64,000 nucleotides of DNA, from positions 284,001-348,000 of the forward strand of contig JADJQS010000001.1 of NCBI GenBank assembly GCA_016712635.1, in the 5' to 3' direction. A program made the position numbers and the translations under genes. Under the pieces are notes generated by a model. That model did no database searches, was not told where the DNA came from, and saw only the letters and a program-made list of their open reading frames with translations. The DNA comes from Gammaproteobacteria bacterium (GTDB lineage: Bacteria; Pseudomonadota; Gammaproteobacteria; SZUA-140). Of this stretch, positions 24,771-34,839 are shown in pieces (within the stretch, counting starts at the first letter, position 1; each line of letters starts with the position of its first letter).

Positions 24771-26188
24771 GGCTTTGCCCCCTCCAGGCCGGGCTCACCG
24801 GACGGTTTCGCGTCACCCGCCCGGCGGTGCATTACACTCGCGATGTCCTTGTGCGCGAGGTGACGGCGATGGAATACCATCTCCTTGACCTCGTACATCG
24901 AAACCGACGGAATCACCTTGACGAAGACCAGGAACAGCAGGCCGAACCACCCGAAGCTGCCGGCCACAATGAACCACTGCACCCAGCTCGGCCAGCTGAC
25001 GTCGAAGGAGAACGGCGCATAGGACATCGACAGCGTCGGGCCGACGATCATCCAGCGCTCCAGCCACATGCCGATATTGAGGATGATCGACACCACGAAC
25101 ATGGTCGGGATGTGGCGCCGCCATTTTTCAACGGCCAGCGCGAACGGCACCACCGAGCCGCAGAACAGCATGGCCCAGAAGTAGGGCGAATAGGGACCGG
25201 TGAATTTCGCGATCAGCAGCTCCTTGGCCACGGCGTCGTGGCCGTACCACACCGAGCTGAACTCGATCAGGTTGAGGTAGGTCCACACCATCGCGATCGC
25301 AAACGTCAGCTTGCAGGTCTTCTCGAGGATGGGGATCGTCATGTAATCCTCGAAGCGGAAGTAGTAGCGCAGCAGCACGAACAGCGTGATGATGCCCGCG
25401 CAGCCCGAATACAGCGCCCCGGCGACGAAGTACGGCGGGAAGGTCGTGACGTGCCAGCCCGGCATGATCGACATGGCGAAGTCGGACGACACGATGGAGT
25501 GCACCGACACTGCCAGCGGAATCAGGAAGCAGGCCATGATCAGGTAGGCCTTGCGGAAATGGCGCCACTGGCGGTCGTCGCCGCGCCAGCCGAGCGAGAG
25601 CATGGTATAGAGCTTCTTGCGCCAGCCCTTGGCATTATCGCGGCAGATCGCCAGGTCGGGGATCGAGCCGATGTAGAGGAACAGGGCGGACGAGGTCAGG
25701 TAGGTGCCGATCGCGAAGGCGTCCCATACCAGCGGCGAGCGGAAGTTCGGCCAGATGCCGCGGTCGCTGTAATACGGCAGCACCCAGTACATGTTCCACA
25801 GGCGCCCGAGGTGGATGATCGGGAACAGGCCCGCCGTCATCAGCGTGAAGGTGGTCATGGCCTCGGCGAAGCGGTAGATCGGCTTGCGCCAGTCGGCGTG
25901 CGTGATGTGCAGGATCGCGGACAGCAGAGTGCCGGAGTGGCTCATGCCGATCCAGAAGATGAAGGTTGCGATGTACAGGCCCCACATCTGCGGCCAGTTC
26001 AGGTTGGCGACGCCGATACCGGTCCGGTACTGGTAAACCTCCGCGATCACCGCCAGCGAAAGCAGGGCGAGACACACCGCTACCGAGACCCAGTACCCCA
26101 TGCGCGGATTTTCCATCGAGCGCAGGACGTCCTCGTTGATCTTCGCCCAGCGGATGTCTTCGTTGATGTCTTTGGTTTGATCGCTCAT
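24767..26188 (-). CDS. actC: Alternative complex III quinol-site subunit ActC (NrfD-like)
   Basis: A 473-residue membrane protein with about ten hydrophobic segments. The first part (ENPRMGYWVSVAV, WPQMWGLYIATFIFWIGMSHSG) is characteristic of NrfD/PsrC-like subunits that hold the quinol site. The segment GIWPNFRSPLVWDAF and the C-terminal basic tail match ActC of alternative complex III. Together with ActB2 and ActF it should form the quinol-oxidising membrane core. It follows actB2 by 39 bases. Confidence 0.92.
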   Translation of the reverse strand: MSDQTKDINEDIRWAKINEDVLRSMENPRMGYWVSVAVCLALLSLAVIAEVYQYRTGIGVANLNWPQMWGLYIATFIFWIGMSHSGTLLSAILHITHADWRKPIYRFAEAMTTFTLMTAGLFPIIHLGRLWNMYWVLPYYSDRGIWPNFRSPLVWDAFAIGTYLTSSALFLYIGSIPDLAICRDNAKGWRKKLYTMLSLGWRGDDRQWRHFRKAYLIMACFLIPLAVSVHSIVSSDFAMSIMPGWHVTTFPPYFVAGALYSGCAGIITLFVLLRYYFRFEDYMTIPILEKTCKLTFAIAMVWTYLNLIEFSSVWYGHDAVAKELLIAKFTGPYSPYFWAMLFCGSVVPFALAVEKWRRHIPTMFVVSIILNIGMWLERWMIVGPTLSMSYAPFSFDVSWPSWVQWFIVAGSFGWFGLLFLVFVKVIPSVSMYEVKEMVFHRRHLAHKDIASVMHRRAGDAKPSGEPGLEGAKP

Positions 26189-26227
26189 TTCCGGGTCCGT
26201 CGCTTCGCCATGAGTTGTTGTCCGGGT

Positions 26228-27100
26228 TTACACTTCACGCACGCGTTCCAGATACAGAACCTTGGGATCCGTGTTCAGGCCCTCGAAGACGCGGTACCCG
26301 CGCAGCTCCGGATTCTGTTTGACCTGCCTGGACTTGCCGAGCTCGACCTGGTGCTTGCGCCACAGCGCGGCGGCCTGCGTGTTATCCACCCCCTCGCCGG
26401 GGGTGTGCATATCGAGCAGGTCGCCGAAGGTCATGGCCGTGGTCGGGCAGGTCTGCACGCAGGCCGGCTGGACCTCGCCGTCGAGCACCTTGCGGTCCTC
26501 CATCTTCGCCTTGTCCTTGGCGGTGCGGATGCGCTGCACGCAGAACGTGCACTTCTCCATCACGCCCTTGTCGCGCACGGTCAGGTCGGGGTTGAGCTGC
26601 ATGTGCAGCGGCGCCGGCCAGGACGTCTCGTAATAGGAGAAGAAGTTGAAGTAGCGCAGGCGGTACGGACAGTTGTTGGAGCAGTAACGCGACCCGATGC
26701 AGCGGTTGTAGACCTGCGCGTTCAGGCCGTCGGGCGTGTGGTAGGTCGCCGCGACCGGACACACGGGTTCGCAGGTGGCCGCGTTGCACTGCTGGCACAT
26801 CATCGGCAGGAAGGATCCGCCGTGGTGCTGGAATTCGGATACACCGCCCTCGCCGAGATCGGGCTCGTCCCAGTAGCGCTCGATGCGCAGCCAGTGCATG
26901 GCGTGGCCGTCATCGAAGCGATCCTTGCCGACCACGGCGAGATTGTTCTCGGCGTAACAGGCAACCACGCAGGCGCCGCACCCGGTGCATTTGTTGAGAT
27001 CGACGACCATGCCCCACATGTGCTCGTAATCGTGGAAGCCGCCCTCTTCCAGGCCCTTACGGTACTTGGACCAGTCGGTGAGAATGTTCTCCAGGGACAT
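26228..27100 (-). CDS. actB2: Alternative complex III iron-sulfur subunit ActB2
   Basis: A 290-residue iron-sulfur protein with four cysteine clusters: CTGCGACVVACY, CQQCNAATCEPVCP, CIGSRYCSNNCPY and CTFCVQ...CVQTCP. This is the layout for three [4Fe-4S] and one [3Fe-4S] or further cluster. In many bacteria this domain is fused to ActB1; here it is a separate gene starting right at the actB1 stop. It links the molybdopterin-like subunit and the pentahaem cytochrome to the membrane subunits. Confidence 0.9.
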   Translation of the reverse strand: MSLENILTDWSKYRKGLEEGGFHDYEHMWGMVVDLNKCTGCGACVVACYAENNLAVVGKDRFDDGHAMHWLRIERYWDEPDLGEGGVSEFQHHGGSFLPMMCQQCNAATCEPVCPVAATYHTPDGLNAQVYNRCIGSRYCSNNCPYRLRYFNFFSYYETSWPAPLHMQLNPDLTVRDKGVMEKCTFCVQRIRTAKDKAKMEDRKVLDGEVQPACVQTCPTTAMTFGDLLDMHTPGEGVDNTQAAALWRKHQVELGKSRQVKQNPELRGYRVFEGLNTDPKVLYLERVREV

Positions 27101-29322
27101 CAGGCATCTCCTTCAGTACGCGCGTACACGTCCGCGGTCACGGTGGCCACCAGCTTGCGGCCGAGCTGAACCTCGCTGCCGCCCAGCTTGACGAGCGTGT
27201 CCCCCGCCTTGTCCGCGATGCGCGTGACCTGGACGCGCGTGGCGTGGTGCGCCAGCTCGCCGGTCCTGCTCTCGGTGGCAAGGCCGAGGATCTTGAGCGG
27301 ATTGACGCCGCGCCCCTGCGCATAACGGCCGTAAGCCTCGTGACCCTGGCCGAGTGGCACCGCGATGGCGTCCGGATGGACGCCCTTGTACACATAGACC
27401 TTCGCCTCGATCGCCCCGTTCTCGGACTCGATGCGGACACGCTCACCGGTCTTGACGCCGATCCTGGCCGCCGTGGACGGGTGCATCTCGGCCCAGGAGT
27501 CCCATACCACCTTGCTGATCGGGTCGGGGAGTTCCTGCAGCCAGGGCAGGTTGGCGTAACGGCCATCCTGCAGGTTCGCGCCCGCGCTCGGGATCAGGGT
27601 GTAGGGCCTGCCCTCGGCGGCGGGCTCCGCCACGGTAAAGGCGGCGACCCTCGGCACCAGGCTGCCGCCGCCGGTGCCAACCTCGATCAGGCCCTTCTGC
27701 ACGGCGCGATTCCAGAACTGCTGGTCGCTGACGGCCCCCTGCTTGAGGCCGGAGGGCAGTGCGGCGAAGGCGTTGCGCAGGTAGGCGTAATAGTCGTCGA
27801 ATGCGGCGTACTGGGGCACCTTGCGCAGCTTGAGCAGGGCAAGCAGGGTGTCACCGAAGCCGCGGGTGTCGGGATACAGCGGTTCCATCAGGGGCTGCTG
27901 CATGCTGATCAGCATGCGCTCGGGCTGCGCGGCAGGCACATGCGTGCCCCAGTCCTCCAGGGACGAGCGGAGCGGCAGCACCAGATCGGCCTGCAGCGTG
28001 GTCTCGTCCTCGAACTGCGCGAAGGCGACCTTGAACGGCACGCCGGCGAGCTTGTCCTTGAGATTGAGCGCCTCGGGCGCCGTGAACACCGGGTTGGCCC
28101 CCTTGAAGAACACCACGTCGAAACTCTTGGCCTCGAGCGCGGCGGCAAACGCGAGCAGCTCCTTGTTGCCGCCCGTCTTCGCGGCCAGCTGAGGGAACGG
28201 GAAGCCCGCCCCGGACTCGATCGTCTTGCCCACGTTCCCGAGCACGATGTTCAGCAGCATGGCGGCTGCGACGCTGTCGTAACCGCGCGCGTGGCCCGCG
28301 GCGGATGCGCCCGCCAGCACCAGGCTCGGCGACCGCTCGTTGAGCAGGCCGGCGATTCTGACGATGTGCTCGCCGGTCACGCCGGTGATGCGCACCGCAT
28401 TGTCGAGGTCGTAGGCGCGGATCTGTTCCTGCGCGGCGGCGGGGAGGTTCGAGATGTCGCGGTGGTGCTTGCTCACCAGCACATGCGCTACGGCCAGCGC
28501 CAGCACGCCCTCGGCGCCCGGACGTACCGGCACCCACAGATCGGCGTTGGCGCCCGTCACCGTCATCTTCGGCTCGGCCTGGATCAGGACGCCGCGCGGC
28601 GCGGTGCGGAACTCGGCATAGCGAGTCGAGTTATATATGGGCGAACCCCAGGTCGACAGGAAGTCCGCGCCGAAGGAGAGGATGACGCGGGCCTTGTCCA
28701 CGCGCAGGCGCGGGTTCTCGTCGCCCAGCATGTCGCGGCACACCGCGCGCCAGACTGCATCGTTGACGGCCTCGTGCACGTAGTGGTGCGGAGACCCCAC
28801 GGCGTCCATCCAGGCCTTCACCAGCACGGCCTGGTGGCCGCTCACGGTGTCGGTCATCCAGGCGAAACGCGCGCCGGACAGCCCGGACGACGGCCCGGTC
28901 TTTTCCTCCAGCAGCGCCAGCGCCTGTTCCCAGGTGATGTCCTCGAACTGGCCGTTCCTGCGCGCGCGCGGGCGCGTGATGCGATCCGGATTGTAGTGCG
29001 CCTGCAGGGACGCCTGGCCGGCGGAGCAGAGCCTGCCGCGGTTGACCTGCGAATCGGGATTTCCTTCCAGCTTGAGCACGCGGCCCTCGCGCACGCGGCC
29101 GTGCACGCCGCAGCCGGAACCGCACTGCGCACAGGTGGAGGCGAACCAGACGCCGACGCCCGGGATGACGTATTCCTCCGGGGCGAGGTAGGCGACCACC
29201 TCCTCCTTGCCTTCTTCCAGCGTAACGTAGCTGGGCATGTCGCAGCCGGCCAGGGTCGTGCCGACGCCGCTCCAGCCCATCACCCTGAGAAACTCTCTTC
29301 GCTTCATTTTATCGAGACTCAT
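27100..29322 (-). CDS. actB1: Alternative complex III molybdopterin-oxidoreductase-like subunit ActB1
   Basis: About 740 residues from ATG 29322, with a GGAG ribosome binding site. The N-terminus carries a twin-arginine signal, MKRREFLRVMGWSG, and a Cys in LAGC that could be lipidated. Then CAQCGSGCG with a later Cys in GRLC forms a [4Fe-4S] motif, followed by the molybdopterin-oxidoreductase fold. In alternative complex III this subunit is generally thought to lack molybdenum. The Cys motif retained here is worth noting, because it could indicate an extra cluster. Separate from actB2, downstream of actA. Confidence 0.9.
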   Translation of the reverse strand: MSLDKMKRREFLRVMGWSGVGTTLAGCDMPSYVTLEEGKEEVVAYLAPEEYVIPGVGVWFASTCAQCGSGCGVHGRVREGRVLKLEGNPDSQVNRGRLCSAGQASLQAHYNPDRITRPRARRNGQFEDITWEQALALLEEKTGPSSGLSGARFAWMTDTVSGHQAVLVKAWMDAVGSPHHYVHEAVNDAVWRAVCRDMLGDENPRLRVDKARVILSFGADFLSTWGSPIYNSTRYAEFRTAPRGVLIQAEPKMTVTGANADLWVPVRPGAEGVLALAVAHVLVSKHHRDISNLPAAAQEQIRAYDLDNAVRITGVTGEHIVRIAGLLNERSPSLVLAGASAAGHARGYDSVAAAMLLNIVLGNVGKTIESGAGFPFPQLAAKTGGNKELLAFAAALEAKSFDVVFFKGANPVFTAPEALNLKDKLAGVPFKVAFAQFEDETTLQADLVLPLRSSLEDWGTHVPAAQPERMLISMQQPLMEPLYPDTRGFGDTLLALLKLRKVPQYAAFDDYYAYLRNAFAALPSGLKQGAVSDQQFWNRAVQKGLIEVGTGGGSLVPRVAAFTVAEPAAEGRPYTLIPSAGANLQDGRYANLPWLQELPDPISKVVWDSWAEMHPSTAARIGVKTGERVRIESENGAIEAKVYVYKGVHPDAIAVPLGQGHEAYGRYAQGRGVNPLKILGLATESRTGELAHHATRVQVTRIADKAGDTLVKLGGSEVQLGRKLVATVTADVYARTEGDA

Positions 29323-29383
29323 CGCGGGACCACTCCGTTCAATCACGCATCATCAGGCGCAGTGTCGTGTCAGCCGACACGCA

Positions 29384-30040
29384 TCACTTGTGACATTTCC
29401 AACAGTCGAAGGGACCGTCGTTGTCCTCGTGACAACGCCTGCAGAACCCCATGGTCAGCGGTCTCTCCTTCTTCGCGACGGTCATGTTCTTGACGTCGCC
29501 GTGACAGAACGCGCAGACCTCGGAGACCTGCTCCACCGGCAGGTCGGGGTTGTCGAAGACGAACCGTTTGAGATGTTTCTCATGGGTGAAATGCACGTAA
29601 TCGGGTACGTCGTGCACCTTGAGCCAGCGCGGCGGTTCGCGCTTCTCCCAGTACTCGGTCAGCTGCTGGATACGCGGCTTGTCCGTCGCGATCACACTGT
29701 GACAGCCCATGCACTTGCTGGTCGGCGGTATGCCCGCCACCTTGCTGCGGCGCGCATAGGTGTGGCAGTACATGCAGTTGATGCCGTTGATCTTGGCATG
29801 GATATCGTGGGGGAACTCGATCGGCTGCGGAACATCCGCGCCGGCGAAGGTCTCCTCCGGAGGAACCGCGTTGGGCACTCCCGTCTCCGCGGAGACCGTG
29901 TGCGGGGCCCACAGGAGGAAAAGCGCGGCGACGAATGCCAGGAATCCCGCCGCCAACGGCGCACCGGCGCTGCCGCCGGCAGGGATCCCCGCTCCTGGGA
30001 TGGACCATCGTCCTGAGAAAAGTTGCCGAATGCCTGACAT
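29384..30040 (-). CDS. actA: Alternative complex III pentahaem cytochrome c subunit ActA
   Basis: A 218-residue membrane-anchored cytochrome. After a hydrophobic N-terminal segment (about 25-50) there are five CxxCH sites: CMYCH, CMGCH, CAFCH, CRRCH and CWKCH, the last almost at the C-terminus. This pentahaem layout is diagnostic of ActA. It is the first gene of the operon, with GAGGGGGAG just before the ATG. It should accept electrons from ActB2 on the periplasmic side. Confidence 0.92.
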   Translation of the reverse strand: MSGIRQLFSGRWSIPGAGIPAGGSAGAPLAAGFLAFVAALFLLWAPHTVSAETGVPNAVPPEETFAGADVPQPIEFPHDIHAKINGINCMYCHTYARRSKVAGIPPTSKCMGCHSVIATDKPRIQQLTEYWEKREPPRWLKVHDVPDYVHFTHEKHLKRFVFDNPDLPVEQVSEVCAFCHGDVKNMTVAKKERPLTMGFCRRCHEDNDGPFDCWKCHK

Positions 30041-30520
30041 CTCCCCCTCAACCTATGTTGTGAACCTGTGGCAAGCCGCCCGCCGCAGAACGGGCGAATA
30101 ACGGCTCATCATGTCCAGGGGCATACCGCAATGAACAGCAGCCCCGAGCTTTATTGTTCAGACTGAAGCTATACCGGCGCGAAATACGGAAGGACTACAT
30201 TCATTGAACCGCATCCTCCTCCAAGCCGTCGTCGTTTCATCCGCAACGGTCTGTCATCAACCTCGCTCACCGCAGTCACGCATGCGGGGGCGGGTTTGTT
30301 TTGTATTCTTGTCTTTTCTCTCAAGCTCGACAACGCAGAGCGGGGCCGAGCGTTGAATCGTAGATCAATCTCAGCGGGGCTGTCAACGCTGGATCGGAAG
30401 CATCGACGAAACATGCGCGGCGCGAAGGAAACGGCGCACAAGCCGCATAAACCGCGTGGGTTAAGGGGAGCGCCCGCGCGGCGCTACCCCAAATGCGGTA
30501 GCCGGCCCCGCGGCGCGCGC
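30041..30520. other. Spacer with act operon promoter, no gene seen
   Basis: About 480 bases between actA (minus strand) and the end of the Nif3-like gene. It should contain the act operon promoter and leader, but I cannot place a convincing -35/-10 pair. A run of GC-rich inverted stretches lies near 30,480-30,520, close to the nif3 stop, and may end that transcript. Short open frames here have no support. Confidence 0.5.
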
Positions 30521-31285
30521 CTAGACCGGATTGTCGATATCGACGAAACGCGTCTCGACGTCGAATTTCGCGCCGATGTGCTCGAGCAGCGCGCGCACTC
30601 CGTAGCGCTCCGTCGCATGATGTCCCGCGGCGTAGAAATGCACGCCGCTTTCGCGCGCCAGATGCGTGGTGCGCTCGGAGGCCTCGCCGGTGATGAATGC
30701 GTCCACGCCCGCGGCAGCGGCATGCTCGAGATAATCCTGCGCGGCGCCGGTGCTCCATGCAACGTCGCGCACAAGCGGGCGGGCGCCCGCCACGTACAGC
30801 GGCTCGCGCGCCAGACGCTGCGCGAGATGGCGGCCAAGCTGCTGGCCGCTCACGGCGACGGGCAGGCGCCCGCGCAGCAACAGTCCGCTCTCGCCGCGCC
30901 CGGTGTCGAGCGAGCCGGTGATCTCGATGTCCAGCACGCGTGCGAGCTGCACGTTGTTGCCGAACTCGGCATGCGCATCAAGCGGCAGATGGTAGGCGAT
31001 CAGGCTCAGATCACCGCACAGCAGCGCGTGCAGGCGACGGCGCTTGATGCCGCACACGCGCGGATCCTCGTTGCGCCAGAACCAGCCGTGATGGACGAGG
31101 ATCGCATCCGCGCCCCAGTCGAGCGCCTGCTCGACCAGTGCATGACTCGCGCTGACGCCGCCGAGGATCCTGCGCACCTCGGCGCGGCCTTCGACCTGCA
31201 GTCCGTTGGGCGCGTAGTCAGCGAAGCGCCCGGCATCCAGCAGGCGGTCCAGGTAGTCGGTGAGCGCGGACAAGGTCATTGGCAT
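30521..31285 (-). CDS. Nif3/YbgI-like dinuclear metal-centre protein
   Basis: A 254-residue protein of the NIF3 family. N-terminal motif PNGLQVEG; metal-binding AILVHHGWFW and YHLPLDAHAEFGNN; C-terminal GHHATERYGVRAL. These hexameric proteins bind two metal ions; the physiological substrate is not established, and the old GTP cyclohydrolase I type 2 label rests on similarity. It is divergent from algW, as in pseudomonads, where the two are neighbours. Confidence 0.9.
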   Translation of the reverse strand: MPMTLSALTDYLDRLLDAGRFADYAPNGLQVEGRAEVRRILGGVSASHALVEQALDWGADAILVHHGWFWRNEDPRVCGIKRRRLHALLCGDLSLIAYHLPLDAHAEFGNNVQLARVLDIEITGSLDTGRGESGLLLRGRLPVAVSGQQLGRHLAQRLAREPLYVAGARPLVRDVAWSTGAAQDYLEHAAAAGVDAFITGEASERTTHLARESGVHFYAAGHHATERYGVRALLEHIGAKFDVETRFVDIDNPV

Positions 31286-31350
31286 GAGTGAGGCTCCGTG
31301 CGGACGTTCCGGGGCGGACCGGCCGGCCGCTATGATAGAGTATCCGCACT

Positions 31351-32499
<1,149 letters not shown>

Positions 32500-32504
32500 C
32501 CCGG

Positions 32505-33284
32505 TCAGTCCGCGCCCTTGTCCTGCGCCGGCTCGTCCTCCTCCGGTTCCTTGCGCACATAGGCGCGCGAGAGCAGCAGCCCGACCTCGAACAGCAGCCA
32601 CATCGGCACCGCCAGCATGATCTGGGACAGCGCGTCCGGCGGCGTGATCACCGCCGCCACGACGAAGCATCCCACGATGATGTAGGACCGCTTGGACTTC
32701 AGCCCTTCCGGCGTCACCAGGCCGGTCCACACCAGCAGGATGGTCGCCACCGGCACCTCGAAGGCGAGGCCGAAGGCGAAGAACAGCAGCAGGATGAAGC
32801 TCAGGTAACTGCCGATGTCGGTCATCATGGTGACGCCCTCCGGCGTGGTGCCCACCATGAAAGTGAACACCATCGGCATCACGATGTAGTACGCGAACGC
32901 CATGCCGGCGTAGAACAGCAGCGTGCTCGAGACCAGCAGCGGGAAGATCAGCCGCCGTTCGCTCTTGTATAGCCCGGGTGCCACGAAGCCCCATACCTGG
33001 TACAGCACGAGCGGTATGGCGACGAAAAACGCGAGCACCAGGGTGAACTTGAGCGGCACCATGAAGGCGCCGACGACCTGGGTGGAGATCATGGTGGCGC
33101 CCTGCGGCAGGCGCTCCATGAGCGGCTGCGCCACCGTGGTGTAGATCGGGTTGGCGAACGGCACCATCGCCAGGAAGACGACGCCGACGCCGATCAGGAT
33201 GCGCATCAGGCGCGTGCGCAGCTCGATCAGATGACCGAACAGCGGCATCTCCGCCTCGGGCGGGTACTTCTCAGGCGCTGCCAT
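32505..33284 (-). CDS. tatC: Sec-independent translocase subunit TatC
   Basis: A 259-residue protein with six membrane segments. The N-terminal MPLFGHLIELRTRLMRI holds the conserved Glu and Arg that recognise twin-arginine signals. It begins inside the end of tatB (14-base overlap). Together with TatA and TatB it exports folded proteins, for example ActB1 in this window. It is the last gene of the his-tat unit. Confidence 0.95.
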   Translation of the reverse strand: MAAPEKYPPEAEMPLFGHLIELRTRLMRILIGVGVVFLAMVPFANPIYTTVAQPLMERLPQGATMISTQVVGAFMVPLKFTLVLAFFVAIPLVLYQVWGFVAPGLYKSERRLIFPLLVSSTLLFYAGMAFAYYIVMPMVFTFMVGTTPEGVTMMTDIGSYLSFILLLFFAFGLAFEVPVATILLVWTGLVTPEGLKSKRSYIIVGCFVVAAVITPPDALSQIMLAVPMWLLFEVGLLLSRAYVRKEPEEDEPAQDKGAD

Positions 33285-33627
33285 CGGTCTTGCCCCCGCC
33301 GGACGGCGCGGGCCCTGAGGGGTTCGTCTTCTCCCCGCCGGCGGCCGGTGCGCCGCCCACCGGGGCGTTGATCGGTATGGTGGCCTTGGTCTCGTCGATC
33401 ACCTTGTGGAGCTCGGCGATCTCGGTCTCGCGCTCGATCCGGCGGGCGAGTTCCTCGGTCCTGGCCAGTTCCTGATTAAACTCGTTCCGCACCTCGCTGG
33501 CGACCGACCGTGCCTTGCCCAGCCAGCGGCCGATGGTGCGCACGAGCGCCGGGAACTCCTTCGGCCCGACGACCAGGATCGCCACCACGGCGATGATGAG
33601 AATTTCACTGAACCCTATGTCGAACAT
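33271..33627 (-). CDS. tatB: Sec-independent translocase subunit TatB
   Basis: A 118-residue protein. The hydrophobic N-terminus MFDIGFSEILIIAVVAILVVGPKEFPALV has the conserved Glu8 and GP hinge of TatB. A long amphipathic, charged helix follows, then a Gly/Pro-rich tail. It sits between tatA and tatC; the 102-base gap to tatA holds no gene. Confidence 0.93.
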   Translation of the reverse strand: MFDIGFSEILIIAVVAILVVGPKEFPALVRTIGRWLGKARSVASEVRNEFNQELARTEELARRIERETEIAELHKVIDETKATIPINAPVGGAPAAGGEKTNPSGPAPSGGGKTDGSA

Positions 33628-33729
33628 CGGCTTGGCAATCCGAGCGGCCGCCCGGGGCGGATAGAGGGGATCTCAGGGAACCCGGCGGCGGAGCACACTG
33701 CGGGATGGCGGCTCTGACACGGCGGAAGG

Positions 33730-33978
33730 CTAGACCTGGTTCTTTTCCCGTGACTCGGTCTTGCCCTCGCCCGCCTTGGGTGCATCGGCCTGCTTGAGGC
33801 GCGGGGCCTCCTTCGCCTCATCGCCCTCCTCCTCCGCCTCGTTCGGATTGCGCATGGCATCGCGGAATCCCTTCACCGCGCCGCCCATGTCCTTGCCGAT
33901 CGAGGCGAGCTTCTTGGTCCCGAACAGCAGAAGAACAATCACCAACACCACCAACAAATGCCAGATACTGAATCCCAT
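33730..33978 (-). CDS. tatA: Sec-independent translocase subunit TatA
   Basis: An 82-residue protein from ATG 33978. MGFSIWHLLVVLVIVLLLFG then TKKLASIGKDMGGAVKGF is the standard TatA membrane helix, FG hinge and amphipathic helix, with an acidic and then basic tail. An ATG five codons upstream is possible but less likely. It follows hisE and precedes tatB, an order known from several proteobacteria. Confidence 0.94.
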   Translation of the reverse strand: MGFSIWHLLVVLVIVLLLFGTKKLASIGKDMGGAVKGFRDAMRNPNEAEEEGDEAKEAPRLKQADAPKAGEGKTESREKNQV

Positions 33979-34043
33979 GACCTTGCACCTCAATCACATT
34001 GATGTTCGTATGTCTGCGCGCAGACCGGCGCACTCCGTCCGCC

Positions 34044-34364
34044 TTACTGTCCGGCCCGACCGTTCTTCTCCTCGATACCGGAGGTTCCGCTGCGCCGGCC
34101 GAGCTCGGCCAGCACATCCTGCGGCCCCAGCCCGCGATGCGCGAGCAGGATCAGGGTATGAAACCACAGGTCCGCCACCTCGCGCACCAGCGCCTCATCC
34201 CCCTCGGACTGGCCTGCCAGCACCACCTCGGTGGCCTCCTCGCCGACCTTTTTCAGGATGGCGGGAAGGCCCTTATTATAGAGCCGGGCTACGTAGGATG
34301 TCTCCGGGTCCCCCTGCTTGCGCTGCTCGAGGACGCGCGCCAGATCTGCAAGTATGGTATCCAT
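34044..34364 (-). CDS. hisE: Phosphoribosyl-ATP pyrophosphatase
   Basis: A 106-residue all-helical protein of the MazG-like fold. EEATEVVLAG and EVADLWFHTLILL hold the metal-binding acidic residues. It hydrolyses phosphoribosyl-ATP in step two of histidine synthesis. HisE and HisI are separate genes here, unlike the fused E. coli HisIE. It lies 49 bases after hisI. Confidence 0.95.
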   Translation of the reverse strand: MDTILADLARVLEQRKQGDPETSYVARLYNKGLPAILKKVGEEATEVVLAGQSEGDEALVREVADLWFHTLILLAHRGLGPQDVLAELGRRSGTSGIEEKNGRAGQ

Positions 34365-34413
34365 TTTTCAAAGCCGTGACCGTAACACGCAATGATTACA
34401 AATATACCGCCTT

Positions 34414-34818
34414 TCAACGGCCCGTATCACCATATATATCGGTGGGATTCTTCAATACCGGATCGACCGTTTCCCAGCGGCCGTCCCTGAGGCGGCGGAA
34501 AAAGCAGCTCTGGCGCCCGGTATGGCAGGCAATGCCGCCCTCCTGCTCCACCTGGAGCAGGACCGTGTCGCCGTCACAGTCCAGGCGCAGCTCGCGCACG
34601 CGCTGGACATGGCCCGACTGCTCGCCCTTTCGCCACAGGCTGCGGCGCGAACGGGACCAGAACACCGCGCGCCCGGTGGCGGCGGTTTCCTCCAGGGCCG
34701 CGCGGTTCATCCAGGCGACCATCAGCACGCGGCCGCTGGTGAAATCCTGCACGATGGCCGGCACCAGGCCGTCCCCTGTCCATTTCACCTCCGCCAGCCA
34801 GTCCGTTCCCGCCTGCAT
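34414..34818 (-). CDS. hisI: Phosphoribosyl-AMP cyclohydrolase
   Basis: A 134-residue protein. VLMVAWMNRAAL, WSRSRRSLWRKGEQSGH, LDCDGDTVLLQV and CHTGRQSCFFR are the family motifs, including the zinc-binding cysteines and the DCDGD acidic metal site. It opens the adenine ring in step three of histidine synthesis. It follows hisF by 21 bases and precedes hisE. Confidence 0.96.
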   Translation of the reverse strand: MQAGTDWLAEVKWTGDGLVPAIVQDFTSGRVLMVAWMNRAALEETAATGRAVFWSRSRRSLWRKGEQSGHVQRVRELRLDCDGDTVLLQVEQEGGIACHTGRQSCFFRRLRDGRWETVDPVLKNPTDIYGDTGR

Positions 34819-34839
34819 GCCCCCGCCCTCCGTGCCAGC

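Noticed and set aside
24827..29493. Two long plus-strand open frames opposite the act operon
   Set aside because: Same shadow effect; the opposite strand encodes complete, motif-bearing subunits.
30169..30441. Short minus-strand open frame upstream of the act operon
   Set aside because: No start signal, Arg/Ser-rich composition typical of a chance frame.
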